64,000 bases of DNA from assembly GCA_009767595.1 (NCBI GenBank), contig VSDK01026432.1, positions 160,394-224,393 on the forward strand, given 5' to 3'. The translations under genes and the position numbers were made by a program. Positions 40,285 through 49,032 of the stretch are shown here, piece after piece. The notes beneath the pieces are model-generated. The model saw nothing but the letters and a program-made list of their open reading frames with translations. It was not told the DNA's origin and did no database searches. This DNA comes from Symbiodinium kawagutii. Taxonomy: Eukaryota; Sar; Dinophyceae; Suessiales; Symbiodiniaceae. Each line of letters begins with the position of its first letter. Positions within the stretch are counted from its first letter, which is position 1.

Positions 40285-40663
40285 ATGAGTGATATCAGCT
40301 TAGCCCAGTGTCATCAGTGTATTGAAACATTTGAGGGTTTCTCAAAATGGCGGAACCCCTCAATCATCCTTTTATAATCATGATTAATCATGTGTAGGAA
40401 TAAGCAAACTAATAGTTGTTAAACCATAAGTGTATCGTCTACTATCAACCGTTATTTGCCACTATAACCATCCATTTTAGGGGTCCCCGAACTGGCGTCA
40501 GAAACCCCCATATTCTACTGTAGCCGACCGCCAAACATCGGAGGTGAAGATCAAGCTTGCACCTACGGTTGAACCGAGCGAGGCAACTGGTCGCAACGGG
40601 TCACCATGGGTATGGCGAAGGGATCGGATTCGCACTGAGGGACTGTTGCTGCGCGACTGGTGA
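40285..40663 (+). CDS. Two-exon candidate gene; intron is element A19
   Basis: Exon 1 (40285-40336) starts with ATG (MSDISLAQCHQCIETFE) and ends GAGG|GTTTCTC at the left end of A19. Exon 2 (40524-40663) follows TATTCTACTGTAG, 10 nt beyond the right TIR. In phase 1+2 it reads ADRQTSEVKIKLAPTVEPSE, GRNGSPWVWRRDRIRTEGLL and RDW to a TGA. Complete ORF of about 63 aa. Two other frames of exon 2 are also open, so frame choice rests on the junction. Unknown function. Confidence 0.55.
40330..40513 (+). mobile_element. Family A element, enlarged interior (A19, intronic)
   Basis: GGGTTTCTCAAAATGGCGG to GGCGTCAGAAACCCCC. The middle carries extra sequence (AATAGTTGTTAAACCATAAG and TTTGCCACTATAACC) related to family C. 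Confidence 0.6.
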
Positions 40664-41116
40664 TTCATACCTTTCTTGTGGTGGCTGTCATCAGTCATGG
40701 TTGGGCGTTTCACCTTGGTTGCCCCTGGTTGGTTTGCCCATGGCTGGTTTAGACATGGCATCATTTTGTCAATGTCAAAGCAACCAGTCAGGGGGGTCGC
40801 TCTGTGGTCCCAGTTGAGCAGTGCATGAGCTTTGCTCATGGAAGTTGTCAATTAGTGGTCATGGTTGGCGTCTCCCTCTACTTATTGTCGAAGTTTGCCT
40901 TGCGGTGATGATGTTCGTTATGCTGAAGTGCCCTGATGTCCCCTCGATTTGTTCAGTAATGGCATGGCAGATCACTGCACTCTTTTGTGGCAAACTAGGG
41001 GTGGTTCGTTAAGAGCTGGATGTGCCATGAACCTGAATAAGTATGAATTGTGCACCTATATTGACCAGCGACTAAGCAGGACCGCTACTTTTAACTATCA
41101 GGCTATCAACCATCAC

Positions 41117-41120
41117 TAGC

Positions 41121-41164
<44 letters not shown>
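41117..41164 (+). repeat. (ATC)n microsatellite
   Basis: About 15 ATC units. Confidence 0.9.
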
Positions 41165-41165
<1 letters not shown>

Positions 41166-41329
41166 TGAATTATAGTCACTAGCTAACTACATCAACTAAA
41201 CATTCCCCACTACTTTTGGCCCTCGACCAACGACCCGCATTAACACGGCAGGCACCAGTGTTGCGGCCAAGCCCAAGAAACAACGAGGCTGAGGCACCAA
41301 ATCTTTGAGGATAGTTGACCGATGATTGC

Positions 41330-41575
41330 TGATGAGGTGAATGATGGCGAAACTATGGAAATTTATACAGTAGCTCTGAATGATGTTAATGATGGTTAAT
41401 TGATGATGGTTGACATGATGATGAGTAATGATGAATGATGCCTAATGATGGTAGATATGATGGTGAGTACTGATCACTGATGGTTAATTGTGGGATCAAT
41501 GATGGTTAATGATGGTTGATATGATGGTGAGTGATGATCAACAATGATGGTTGATATGATGGTTGGTGGTTGGTT
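41330..41575 (+). repeat. Degenerate ATGATGGTTGAT repeat
   Basis: Imperfect units of ATGATGGTTGATATGATGG; no coding frame. Confidence 0.6.
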
Positions 41576-41597
41576 ATGACTGTGTCAGTGGTAAACA

Positions 41598-41933
41598 ATG
41601 TTTTATATGAAAATCACCATTTTTTATTGGAAAACCTTTGTCAGAAATGATGTGGATTGCATCTACCGGAGTATGGTTCCTGGGTGTAGTGATGTTGTCA
41701 CAGGTGAAGGTGAAGTTTACTTGGAAAAATTCAATCACAGGCTGGTACCACCTGAGGACCGCAGGGGATTCGATCTTACGCCGCGAACTTTCGACTGTGG
41801 GGCCGCTATAGGCTGTAATCTCAAGCCACCGGTACCTAGTGCCTTCACAAGAATCAAGTCATATCAAGTGGTTGTGGGCAAAATCAATAAACCCCTTCTA
41901 AAACTGTCCCTTAGCATGTTTGATGATGTTTGA
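41598..41933 (+). CDS. ATG-initiated ORF, 111 aa, unknown
   Basis: Contains DVDCIYRSMVPGCSDVVTGE, VYLEKFNHRLVPPEDRRGFD and TRIKSYQVVVGKINKPLLKL. The length, start and even composition support coding. No signal peptide or known domain. It may be one long exon. Confidence 0.45.
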   Translation: MFYMKITIFYWKTFVRNDVDCIYRSMVPGCSDVVTGEGEVYLEKFNHRLVPPEDRRGFDLTPRTFDCGAAIGCNLKPPVPSAFTRIKSYQVVVGKINKPLLKLSLSMFDDV

Positions 41934-42049
41934 TGAGGGTCGGGACATATGAATTTCCTGCGTGGGCAAGAATCGCAGCTGCGTAAGGCCGCGTAAAACA
42001 TGTTGTGAGATTGCGCTCCAGGCTTTGCGTATGGGTTAGAACCTGTAAA

Positions 42050-42100
42050 AAAGGTTGTTTTTGAAACAGGGACCCCCAAAAATGGATAGACCCAAGTACA
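42050..42100 (+). mobile_element. Family A left fragment (A20)
   Basis: GGTTGTTTTTGAAACAGGG then ACCCCCAAAAATGG; no right end. Confidence 0.35.
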
Positions 42101-42325
42101 TAGGGTCTTAAATGGTCGGACAGTCCACACGTACTGGGGTCTAAGATGGTCCCTGGATCATTTCAGTGCCTGTTGGGTCTTACCGAAGGGGCAGCCAGAG
42201 ACTCCCTAATGGGTGAGATTAATTTTGATGATGCGTATTGATGGACAATGATGGTTGCTAATAGTGCAGATGTTAGTGATTGATAATGATTGATGTGTTT
42301 TTCTTTTGTGCCAAGATTTGCATAG

Positions 42326-42565
42326 TTGGCTTCTCATGTCTTGGACAAACTCCTTGCATTGACGTCAGCACGCATAGTGGAGTCAACGGTTGGCATCTGT
42401 TGCAGCCTTCAACAAAGGCAGTGCTTTTCACAGCGCTTTCCTCCATCCATTCCAGAGTCTTCGAGGGTCCAGACTGTTCAATGCCATGAATTCACATTGT
42501 TTGGGGTTGATCAAGTTATGTCAAGTTTACATAAGTTTACGTGGCTGATTGGTGCCAGGGTATGA
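42326..42565 (+). CDS. Candidate coding block, 79 codons
   Basis: ASHVLDKLLALTSARIVEST, CFSQRFPPSIPESSRVQTVQ and TLFGVDQVMSSLHKFTWLIG to a TGA. TTG is the first possible start, so it is more likely an exon. An internal TCCATTCCAG could be an acceptor. No family was recognised. Confidence 0.45.
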   Translation: MASHVLDKLLALTSARIVESTVGICCSLQQRQCFSQRFPPSIPESSRVQTVQCHEFTLFGVDQVMSSLHKFTWLIGARV

Positions 42566-42870
42566 AATGGTGTTTTGAGGTCTTAGCAACTTCATCTAAT
42601 ACCCTGAGCGTGGTTGGTACCCTAAGGTCTGAAGTCTTATCTCCATTTCACATATTTGTCTGAAGAATTTCATGTTAGACCCATGGTTTAGGGTCTGAAA
42701 TGGGTTTACAAGCACCCTGGCATGTAGTTGGGTGTATAAAAATGGTTGGTTCACTACTATTTAACAGGCAATATTGGAGGAGCCAGGGCTTGCCGTTTCT
42801 CAACCATAGTTTGTGTGGATTCTGCCATACTAACATTTAAGAATGCATTCTGTCGACACCGCATTGCCAA

Positions 42871-42924
42871 CTGGTGGTTTCTCAAAATAAGGGACCCCAA
42901 AAATTGATGATTGATCATAAAAAT
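42871..42924 (+). mobile_element. Family A left half interrupted by family B (A21)
   Basis: GGTGGTTTCTCAAAATAAGGG, ACCCCAAAAATTGATGATTG, then element B13 begins. Confidence 0.55.
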
Positions 42925-43022
42925 CTGGCTGGTGGTTTTGAACATTTTTTGCTTTCCCCGGTGATTATTAACAAATGGCTGGTTGACCATTATTTTTCAC
43001 GGGGGTTGAAACCACCAACCTG
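42925..43022 (+). mobile_element. Family B TIR element, copy B13
   Basis: CTGGCTGGTGGTTTTGAACA to GGGGGTTGAAACCACCAACC, with interior CAAATGGCTGGTTGACC. Confidence 0.7.
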
Positions 43023-43109
43023 AAAAACGATTGATTGATGATAACGAATCAAAAATCATTAAACAAAAATTGATCAGCAATCATATACAAATGATTGATG
43101 TTGGGTGAT

Positions 43110-43175
43110 TTGGAGCTACCAACGAATGAAAGCCTTAACGAATGAAAGCACCAACGAATGAAAGCCTTAACGGTG
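43110..43175 (+). repeat. AACGAATGAAAGC tandem triplication
   Basis: ACCAACGAATGAAAGCCTTA occurs about three times in 60 bp. Confidence 0.6.
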
Positions 43176-43320
43176 ACACCGCGCACCAGGCTGCAGCTTC
43201 GACCCGACCACCTTCCTCAGTGGTTCAGGAGCGCTAGTTGCAGTTGTTGCGACCCAGGCGTGACTTGAAGACTTCAACCTACCTGGTCTATCCTGGTTTA
43301 GGTGTTGATAGTGGTTTACT

Positions 43321-43483
43321 AACAATCAACTAACAATTTTAGTAGGTTGTTAGTCGATTGTTAGTCGATTGTTAGTCGATTGTTAGTTGATGGTTAGTTG
43401 ATGGTTAGTTGATGGTTAGTTGATGGTTAGTTGATTGTTAGTTGGTTGTTAGTTGGTTGTTAGTTGGTTGTTAGTTGGTTTAG
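43321..43483 (+). repeat. 11-bp minisatellite GTTAGTTGATG/GTTAGTTGGTT
   Basis: About 14 units in three homogeneous blocks (TTAGTCGATTG, then TTAGTTGATGG, then TTAGTTGGTTG), each block converted separately. Confidence 0.9.
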
Positions 43484-43532
43484 GTGCTTTCATCATCGGC
43501 ATCCATCCTAACCCAATGCACCTGGCTGGCAC

Positions 43533-43742
43533 TTGGCTGAGTTCTATTCACAGCCAGATTTCTTAGAAGTGGGCATTTTTGGGACGCGAACTCGGGATAG
43601 AGCGCCGGGACCCACGGTCTCGTTTAAACTTTTGGCTCATGGGAAGAAAGCAGAGGTTCGACAGCTTTGGCGGCTCTATCAGGAAGCATTCCAAGATATG
43701 TTATGTTTTGTCTTTGATGAGCACAGATTAAAGATATTTTGA
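43533..43742 (+). CDS. Candidate coding block, 69 codons
   Basis: AEFYSQPDFLEVGIFGTRTR, APGPTVSFKLLAHGKKAEVR and QLWRLYQEAFQDMLCFVFDE to a TGA. It is very protein-like throughout. TTG is the first possible start, so the true 5' end is probably a splice site upstream. No family was recognised. Confidence 0.5.
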   Translation: MAEFYSQPDFLEVGIFGTRTRDRAPGPTVSFKLLAHGKKAEVRQLWRLYQEAFQDMLCFVFDEHRLKIF

Positions 43743-43945
43743 GACATGTTATCATTATAGAAAAAACATAGCGAAAATATCCAAAAACTAATAACATTTT
43801 ATATTTCTCAATCATACCGACAGTTGTAAGCTATGGCATGCGCCATACCATGACCAATCAATAGCCAATCATTGATGAACAATTATCACAATGTACTTAT
43901 TATCCAATCATGTTGACGACATTACCGTGAATTATTAACCAATAC

Positions 43946-44188
43946 ATGGCTGATTTACCATTTTTCGCCACTAGAGCCGTTAGACTTTTATCAAGGGATC
44001 CGGTTACGCCTCTAAGATCCCCAAGGGGCCCCGTGGTGGTGTCTTCGAGCTGGTGCCAGGCACCTTTGGACGATTTGGAGTCCGCTGAGGTGGGTGGTCA
44101 TTCGACCGTTGAGTGGCGGGCCAGGGGCCGGTTGGATAGCTCTCTCGCCATAGGGGACCCACTTATCATCGAATATGAATCGATATGA
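43946..44188 (+). CDS. ATG-initiated ORF, 80 aa, unknown
   Basis: MADLPFFATRAVRLLSRDPV, PRGPVVVSSSWCQAPLDDLE and VEWRARGRLDSSLAIGDPLI. The last 15 codons enter the decayed element A22, so the exon may end near 44145. Confidence 0.5.
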   Translation: MADLPFFATRAVRLLSRDPVTPLRSPRGPVVVSSSWCQAPLDDLESAEVGGHSTVEWRARGRLDSSLAIGDPLIIEYESI

Positions 44189-44252
44189 AGCATTTCCAGT
44201 GATAAACCATCCATGACATTGGGGTTCTCGATTTTGAGAAATCGAACGATGG
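44138..44252 (+). mobile_element. Family A element, strongly decayed (A22)
   Basis: CTCTCGCCATAGGGGACCC at the left and GGGTTCTCGATTTTGAGAAA-like at the right. Confidence 0.4.
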
Positions 44253-44321
44253 CGAACGATGGCCGATAGTCGTTTGAACTTGAGCTGAGAGGAGTGATGA
44301 TGACAGCAATCAACGTTTGCA

Positions 44322-44546
44322 GTGTTTGGTCTATATATCCCACTCTGTTTTATTTGCACCTTAATCATAGTCGTGGGAGCACCATGGTCAATCCAAGTGT
44401 TAACTTCAGTGGTCAGTTGGACCCTTGAGCTATCCCTACAATCTCCAGGTAAAGGTCAATGTCAAAAAATGTCAACCAAAAACTCAGGAAACGATGTGAG
44501 GAACCCCCCATCAACCAGTTCTTGCTACGTACTAATTCCTAACATG
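44322..44546 (+). CDS. Candidate exon with hydrophobic segment, ending at element A23
   Basis: LYIPLCFICTLIIVVGAPWS is a possible membrane segment. Then WTLELSLQSPGKGQCQKMST and NPPSTSSCYVLIPNM lead to ATG|GTGG at the left end of element A23. An internal CTCCAG|GTAAAG is an alternative donor. Confidence 0.4.
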
Positions 44547-44655
44547 GTGGTTCCTCAAAATAGGAGGTAGCCCTAAAAATGATGGTTTATTACTGGATTA
44601 CTGTCAATCATTAATAGTGGATGATTGGGGGGGTCCCATATTTTGAGAAACAATA
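44544..44655 (+). mobile_element. Family A TIR element, copy A23
   Basis: GGTGGTTCCTCAAAATAGG to CCCATATTTTGAGAAACAA, reverse interior; directly followed by B14. Confidence 0.7.
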
Positions 44656-44754
44656 ACTGGTTGGTGGTTTCAAACATTTTTTATTTTCCCTCGTATTTAT
44701 TAATAACTGGTTGGTTGACCAATATTTTTCATAGGGGTTGAAACCACCAACCAG
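44656..44754 (+). mobile_element. Family B TIR element, copy B14 (near consensus)
   Basis: CTGGTTGGTGGTTTCAAACA to GGGTTGAAACCACCAACCAG. With A23 it forms a composite in which the A end offers the donor and this CAG the acceptor. Confidence 0.75.
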
Positions 44755-44786
44755 CAGTTGTTGGTTTGATTCTTCGTTGAGGCACC

Positions 44787-44909
44787 ATGGAGACCAAGTT
44801 CATGGCTCGACAAAGGGATTTTAAGCTGTTCAAAATCTCAACAATGCTGGATGTGTTGCTGACTTCCACGAGAGACGGGCTGGCTATGCCCCAAATTTTG
44901 GGTTGCTAA
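44787..44909 (+). CDS. Small ATG-initiated ORF, 40 aa
   Basis: METKFMARQRDFKLFKISTM then LDVLLTSTRDGLAMPQILGC and a TAA. A stop lies two codons before the ATG, so the start is well defined. Unknown function. Confidence 0.4.
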   Translation: METKFMARQRDFKLFKISTMLDVLLTSTRDGLAMPQILGC

Positions 44910-45025
44910 CCTCAAGTTTGGATGTTAGATGATTGGACTGGCAGTGTTGTTGGGCACTGGCTCCAAATCATCACATGATTTTTTGGCTTTCCGCTAAAAT
45001 CGCAACTTGATTGCTCCTTTCATAG

Positions 45026-45247
45026 TTGCAGATCCAGAATGAACCACCCACAAGTTTTGGCATCGACAAAATTGTTGTGAAATTCCAATTAATTACCCAG
45101 TTGTTCTGCAAGGTGCCAGATGTGATTGATGAGGATGAGGCAGGTTTCTCTGTGGTGAGGAGGACGCCAGAAATGGCTGAACATCCCGATAAAGGCTGTG
45201 ATTTGGCACTACTGCAAGTTCTAAATGATGATCAATCGATTATATAA
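45026..45247 (+). CDS. Candidate exon, acidic, unknown
   Basis: A good acceptor (CCTTTCATAGTTGCAG) lies near the start. It reads NEPPTSFGIDKIVVKFQLIT, VPDVIDEDEAGFSVVRRTPE and KGCDLALLQVLNDDQSII to a TAA. Strong coding character; no family was recognised. Confidence 0.5.
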   Translation: MQIQNEPPTSFGIDKIVVKFQLITQLFCKVPDVIDEDEAGFSVVRRTPEMAEHPDKGCDLALLQVLNDDQSII

Positions 45248-45280
45248 TCGTTTTATGAAGGTATTTTAGTCTGTTAACAG

Positions 45281-45508
45281 ATGTTGATAAGGGACGTTAA
45301 TTGTTCTACATCAACAGAAATATGTCCGTTACATTTTGAGATGTTCGAACAGCGGTCGCTGTTCTTCCACTGTTTTTCCCAGCATCTCTGTGAGGAAGCT
45401 GAAGAGTCAGACGAGCTTTGTGTACTCTTGAGCCGCGCATTTGGGCAATCATATTCATTTTTAGCCCAACTTGTGGGCATTTCTCCAAGATTGGGCAATC
45501 ATATATAA
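45281..45508 (+). CDS. Candidate coding block, 75 codons
   Basis: TEICPLHFEMFEQRSLFFHC then LCEEAEESDELCVLLSRAFG. The C-terminal 25 codons lie in a tandem duplication (45440-45550). Confidence 0.4.
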   Translation: MLIRDVNCSTSTEICPLHFEMFEQRSLFFHCFSQHLCEEAEESDELCVLLSRAFGQSYSFLAQLVGISPRLGNHI

Positions 45509-45550
45509 GTATTCGTTTTTAGCCCACCTTGTGGGAAATTCTCCACTTTT
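45440..45550 (+). repeat. Approximately 60-bp tandem duplication
   Basis: TTGGGCAATCATAT...TTTTTAGCCCA.CTTGTGGG..ATTCTCCA occurs twice in succession. Confidence 0.7.
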
Positions 45551-45750
45551 CTTACACAACAGTAGAGAACACATCTTCCTACATTACATATCCTAGTCGT
45601 TTGGATTCAATCTTTGCCATGACGATCGGTCATGATTGGTCCCAATGTACTGTGAATTGAGGATGAAGAATGGCTGGTAGCTCTATGTAATGAGAGAGAA
45701 TCCAGTGTCGCTAGTAGGCTATGATGGATAAACATGGCCAATATCAATGA

Positions 45751-45978
45751 ATGTCTGTCACCCTGATCCCTGGGAGATCAGATGACCCAACAGGAGCCAT
45801 TTTGGCCTCTTTGCAATGGAAAAGGGCCCAAGTTCACATCGATCGGTATCCTGGAAAGATGCCAGTCATACAGGTGGCTTCTCCTGGCCACAAAATTCCC
45901 ATGGATTTCTCGTTGTGTTGGGCTTTTGGGACGGAAGCTCCACTGCCCCCCAGTGTGGAAGTTGAGGACTGGAATTGA
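45751..45978 (+). CDS. Candidate coding block, 75 codons
   Basis: DDPTGAILASLQWKRAQVHI, YPGKMPVIQVASPGHKIPMD and FGTEAPLPPSVEVEDWN to a TGA. The next block is in another frame, so a splice or frameshift lies near 45950. Confidence 0.45.
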   Translation: MSVTLIPGRSDDPTGAILASLQWKRAQVHIDRYPGKMPVIQVASPGHKIPMDFSLCWAFGTEAPLPPSVEVEDWN

Positions 45979-46209
45979 TTGGCCGTTTGACGACCCCCCA
46001 AGTAATGGTTCAACTGTTGGATTGGTGGTTTCTCAAGCCATAGGGGTACCCAAAAATGGTTGGTTTATTACTAAAAATGATTAACAATGGATGATTTGGT
46101 GGACCCCTATTCAGAGAAACCACCAATTGGCCGTCACCAGGTGGTTCTGGTGGACATTTCCTCTGAAGCAGATGGGGTCTACGACGTGGTGGCAGACGAG
46201 GCCTTTTGA
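45967..46209 (+). CDS. Two exons joined across element A24
   Basis: Exon to 46024 reads TGIDWPFDDPPSNGSTVGL and ends TTG|GTGG at the left end of A24. Exon 2 starts at 46141 after CCGTCACCAG|G and reads VVLVDISSEADGVYDVVADE, AF, TGA. The junction is phase 0 and the intron is 116 nt, almost entirely element. The left border is uncertain. Unknown function. Confidence 0.5.
46020..46130 (+). mobile_element. Family A TIR element, copy A24 (intronic)
   Basis: GGTGGTTTCTCAAGCCATAGGGG-type left end (AAGCCATAG subtype) and CCCCTATTCAGAGAAACCACC right end (other subtype). ATTGG flanks both ends. Confidence 0.75.
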
Positions 46210-46510
46210 GTTCATCCTGGGGGTGACGACCTGATGCGCAGTGGGGTTCCACATCCCAAGGATGCGAAGTGCTGGGTATATTGGGAAATGGAAATTGATA
46301 CACACGAAATTTCACATCTATTCATTGCATCACGTTTGTCATGCGCAGACTACTCAAATCTATTCATTGCATCACGTTTGATTTCTCATGCACTAGTCAA
46401 TCCATGAATATAAGATTTGGATATATGATATTCGTACATAATCTTGATGCCGTCATATGATTATATATACCTCCGACAAACCTGGCACTGAGCAAGTGAT
46501 TACATGAACT

Positions 46511-46768
46511 ATGAACGATAACATGTTGTATGCGCCAGTGGTATTGACTCCGAATGTGTTGATTGCACAAAATATTGGTTTGTCCATAAAATGGCAGTAC
46601 CTACTACAGAAACCTTGGATCAATATTGGTTTGTCCATAAATTGCAGTACCTATACTCCACAAAATTCAGCTTTGTCCATGTCTATTCGCTACTACACTC
46701 CAAGGAAAGTCACTATCCTTCGGAGCCAGGTGGGGTTCACCACCTGTAGCGAAGCAATGTGGTGCTAG
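46511..46768 (+). CDS. Hypothetical ORF, 85 aa
   Basis: ATG-initiated (MNDNMLYAPVVLTPNVLIAQ). It contains an internal duplication of AATATTGGTTTGTCCATAAA, so coding is doubtful. Confidence 0.25.
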   Translation: MNDNMLYAPVVLTPNVLIAQNIGLSIKWQYLLQKPWINIGLSINCSTYTPQNSALSMSIRYYTPRKVTILRSQVGFTTCSEAMWC

Positions 46769-46851
46769 TCACGGTTGAGACCTCCGTTGCTAAGACCTTA
46801 AGGTGGACCCCTTGACTTAGTCCAGGGTGAGGACCAGCATGGCTTAGCGAC

Positions 46852-47016
46852 ATGGCAGCTGACCCTGACCTGTGGTTTCCCAGTGGCTATACTCCAACCA
46901 TCCCAAATTGCGGTGCGAAACTAACACTTGGGGAGGCGAGTCCAGCTGTTGTGGGGGCGACCCTGGCCTGGCAGGTTCTGGACCATGCATCTTGGCTGCC
47001 GACAGGTGGCGGGTGA
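46852..47016 (+). CDS. ATG-initiated ORF or exon, 54 aa
   Basis: MAADPDLWFPSGYTPTIPNC, GAKLTLGEASPAVVGATLAW and VLDHASWLPTG. A donor ACAG|GTGGCG at 47006 precedes the TGA. Very protein-like; no family was recognised. Confidence 0.45.
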   Translation: MAADPDLWFPSGYTPTIPNCGAKLTLGEASPAVVGATLAWQVLDHASWLPTGGG

Positions 47017-47318
47017 TACACGATGGTTGCTTGCTAGGCTACAATAAACTGAAGCAATAAACAGGGATTGGTGACCAACAACAGCAAGAGGAGAGCAAAA
47101 CATATTCATCAACAAGAACTGGTTGATGGTAAGATTGTTTAATGGTCTATGCCAGGGACGATCAGGCAATTGACAGTTTCGTGATCATGTCCTGAGCCGG
47201 CAACGTGAGATTTATATGGGCGCAGAGGAAACATAGATACAGATAGTCGCAACATCTTGGAGTTTGCATAGCCAGTTGAACTTATCAGTGGAACCGGGAA
47301 CACAACCAGTTACCAACC

Positions 47319-47507
47319 ATGGACATGCGCATCGTATCATCGTCATCTAAACTCATTACCTCTTGCCAAAATCAGCCACCACATGATAAGATGCCCCAGT
47401 ATATAGGGGGTGTGCTCTTCTTTTCCCGATATGTCCCACTACATTTTTCTGCGCAATGTGCACATACTTTTTCAATCCTCCCTTGCTTCGGATGCGAAAT
47501 GATGTGA
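47319..47507 (+). CDS. ATG-initiated ORF, 62 aa
   Basis: MDMRIVSSSSKLITSCQNQP then PHDKMPQYIGGVLFFSRYVP; moderately hydrophobic end. The opposite strand is also open. Confidence 0.3.
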   Translation: MDMRIVSSSSKLITSCQNQPPHDKMPQYIGGVLFFSRYVPLHFSAQCAHTFSILPCFGCEMM

Positions 47508-47813
47508 AATGTATTCTTGAAGTGCCTGTGTATCATTTCATACCATAAATTTCCCGAACACATGATTCTTTTCAAGGAGTTGTTTCAGGGTATCTTGGTT
47601 TGGTGGTGGCAAGCTACCGTGAAGGAAGAACACACCAGACAGGGATGAGCACCATGGGCTCTGATGAGAGGTCCATCGGGACACCGTAGAGTTGCTAACA
47701 AAAACCAGCAAGATTCAGCAAGTCAAGGTGGCAAGCCTCCATGTTGATGTTTCCTCATCCCAAAACATTAACTGCGGCTGGATCTCCGAAACGATCGGTT
47801 GATATAGCAGCAA

Positions 47814-48035
47814 TTGTGCGATTTTGGGGGGTTGAAGGGTGAAGCATTGCCGATGATACGTAAGCCATATACGCTTCATTTAGCTGCTTGGGTTGGACAA
47901 GAGCACCCAAGATTCGACCTGAACAACTCGAAATCCTGCGGAAAAAACCCGATTGAAAACCTTCAAATGCCAGAAGGGGGCTTTCCAGCTGCGTATTTGG
48001 TCTTGCGCTGGCCCTGCTGGCCGTGTCAGGCCTGA
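47814..48035 (+). CDS. Candidate coding block, 73 codons
   Basis: FGGLKGEALPMIRKPYTLHL, WVGQEHPRFDLNNSKSCGKN and PEGGFPAAYLVLRWPCWPCQ to a TGA. No ATG near the start, so probably an exon. Confidence 0.45.
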   Translation: MCDFGGLKGEALPMIRKPYTLHLAAWVGQEHPRFDLNNSKSCGKNPIENLQMPEGGFPAAYLVLRWPCWPCQA

Positions 48036-48121
48036 AATGATTTCAAGAATGCACAAACGACCGGTAGTTGGATGGAACCAGTGAAATCACTAGGATGGAA
48101 TCGCAACACTTGGGATTCTGA

Positions 48122-48247
48122 GCCATTCTGCGATTTTGGGAAATTGCATTGGATACCATGGAAATTTGGTTCCAACCCAAAAATGTGCCGGAATACAAAG
48201 ACATGGTCGTTTATCTCCACTTCTTTCTCTCGACATGTCTCTTTTAG
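48122..48247 (+). CDS. Candidate exon, unknown
   Basis: AILRFWEIALDTMEIWFQPK then NVPEYKDMVVYLHFFLSTCL to a TAG that is itself behind a pyrimidine-rich acceptor-like tract. Two other frames (48072-48254, 48136-48333) overlap; the latter ends LKSAKYVFFNQVNLVEYLAD and may be the following exon. Confidence 0.4.
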   Translation, partial: AILRFWEIALDTMEIWFQPKNVPEYKDMVVYLHFFLSTCLF

Positions 48248-48390
48248 TTCTTGATTTGAAATCGGCCAAGTACGTGTTTTTCAATCAAGTGAATCTGGTG
48301 GAATATCTGGCAGATCTACTGAGGGTCTATTAATACTTTTGTATGTACGTCTCTGCCCAAAGAGCAAAAACCTCAAGCCACTAGACTCCT

Positions 48391-48597
48391 TTGGCAATAG
48401 AGACCATCAACACGAATATTTGGGACCTTCTAGATGAAATGACCCCAGTCCATTCAAATTTCTCTCGGCCATTCTTGATGAGGGATCAAGGGATCCTCAA
48501 AATTCTTGGTTGTTTCCACAACATTGAGCTCCCTCCAGCTGGACATTCCTTCGTTGTGAATAGTATGGCTTGCAATCACCACTCGAGCAAATCTTAA
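48391..48597 (+). CDS. Candidate coding block, 68 codons
   Basis: AIETINTNIWDLLDEMTPVH, FSRPFLMRDQGILKILGCFH and ELPPAGHSFVVNSMACNHHS to a TAA. Convincing composition; first possible start TTG. Confidence 0.45.
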   Translation: MAIETINTNIWDLLDEMTPVHSNFSRPFLMRDQGILKILGCFHNIELPPAGHSFVVNSMACNHHSSKS

Positions 48598-48624
48598 ATG
48601 AGGGGAACCATGTCGAGCAGCTAG

Positions 48625-48853
48625 CAGCTGAAACCAGTAACGCCCCGCAATTCAAGTGCCCGGGTGTGTCGAGACAGTCCATGCCTCTTGGCCCCGCCTG
48701 AAAAATTCTTGGCCAGTTTGGAACCAAAAATTTGCAATTTCACCAGGTGAGTCCCAGCCCGTTTAGAAACAGTTGACTTCAGAAACAGTTTCGTGTCACA
48801 AAAATCACTTCCATAGAATTCAGCGGAGGGAACTTTGGGATATCTATGGGTGA
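48625..48853 (+). CDS. Two-exon candidate gene with GTGAGT donor
   Basis: Exon 48625-48746 (after a TAG and CAG) reads QLKPVTPRNSSARVCRDSPC then LAPPEKFLASLEPKICNFT and ends ACCAG|GTGAGT. Exon 48817-48853 after CTTCCATAG reads, in phase 2+1, RIQRRELWDIYG to a TGA. The 70-nt intron carries no family A element; A25 lies just after the stop. Confidence 0.5.
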
Positions 48854-48864
48854 TATCCACCTAG

Positions 48865-48950
48865 ATATGGGATTACTCAAAATGAGGGACCCAAAAAATG
48901 GTTGGTTAACTAAAAATACTTCGAAAAGGATGAAACCACCTAATATCTAG
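48865..48950 (+). mobile_element. Family A element, internally deleted (A25)
   Basis: GGGATTACTCAAAATGAGGG, AAAATGGTTGGTTAACTAAA, then GATGAAACCACC. Confidence 0.45.
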
Positions 48951-48961
48951 GTGGGTACTGT

Positions 48962-49032
48962 ATTTCTCAAGTCAAAGGGGTACCCCCAGTTATCATCCAC
49001 TATCAACCATTTATAGTAAGAAGCTAACCAGT
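48962..49032 (+). mobile_element. Family A left half (A26)
   Basis: TTTCTCAAGTCAAAGGGGTA followed by TTATCATCCACTATCAACC; runs into family C sequence. Confidence 0.45.

Noticed and set aside
41117-41164. (ATC)n tract as a CRISPR-like array
   Set aside because: Simple trinucleotide repeat without spacers; no CRISPR features anywhere in the window.
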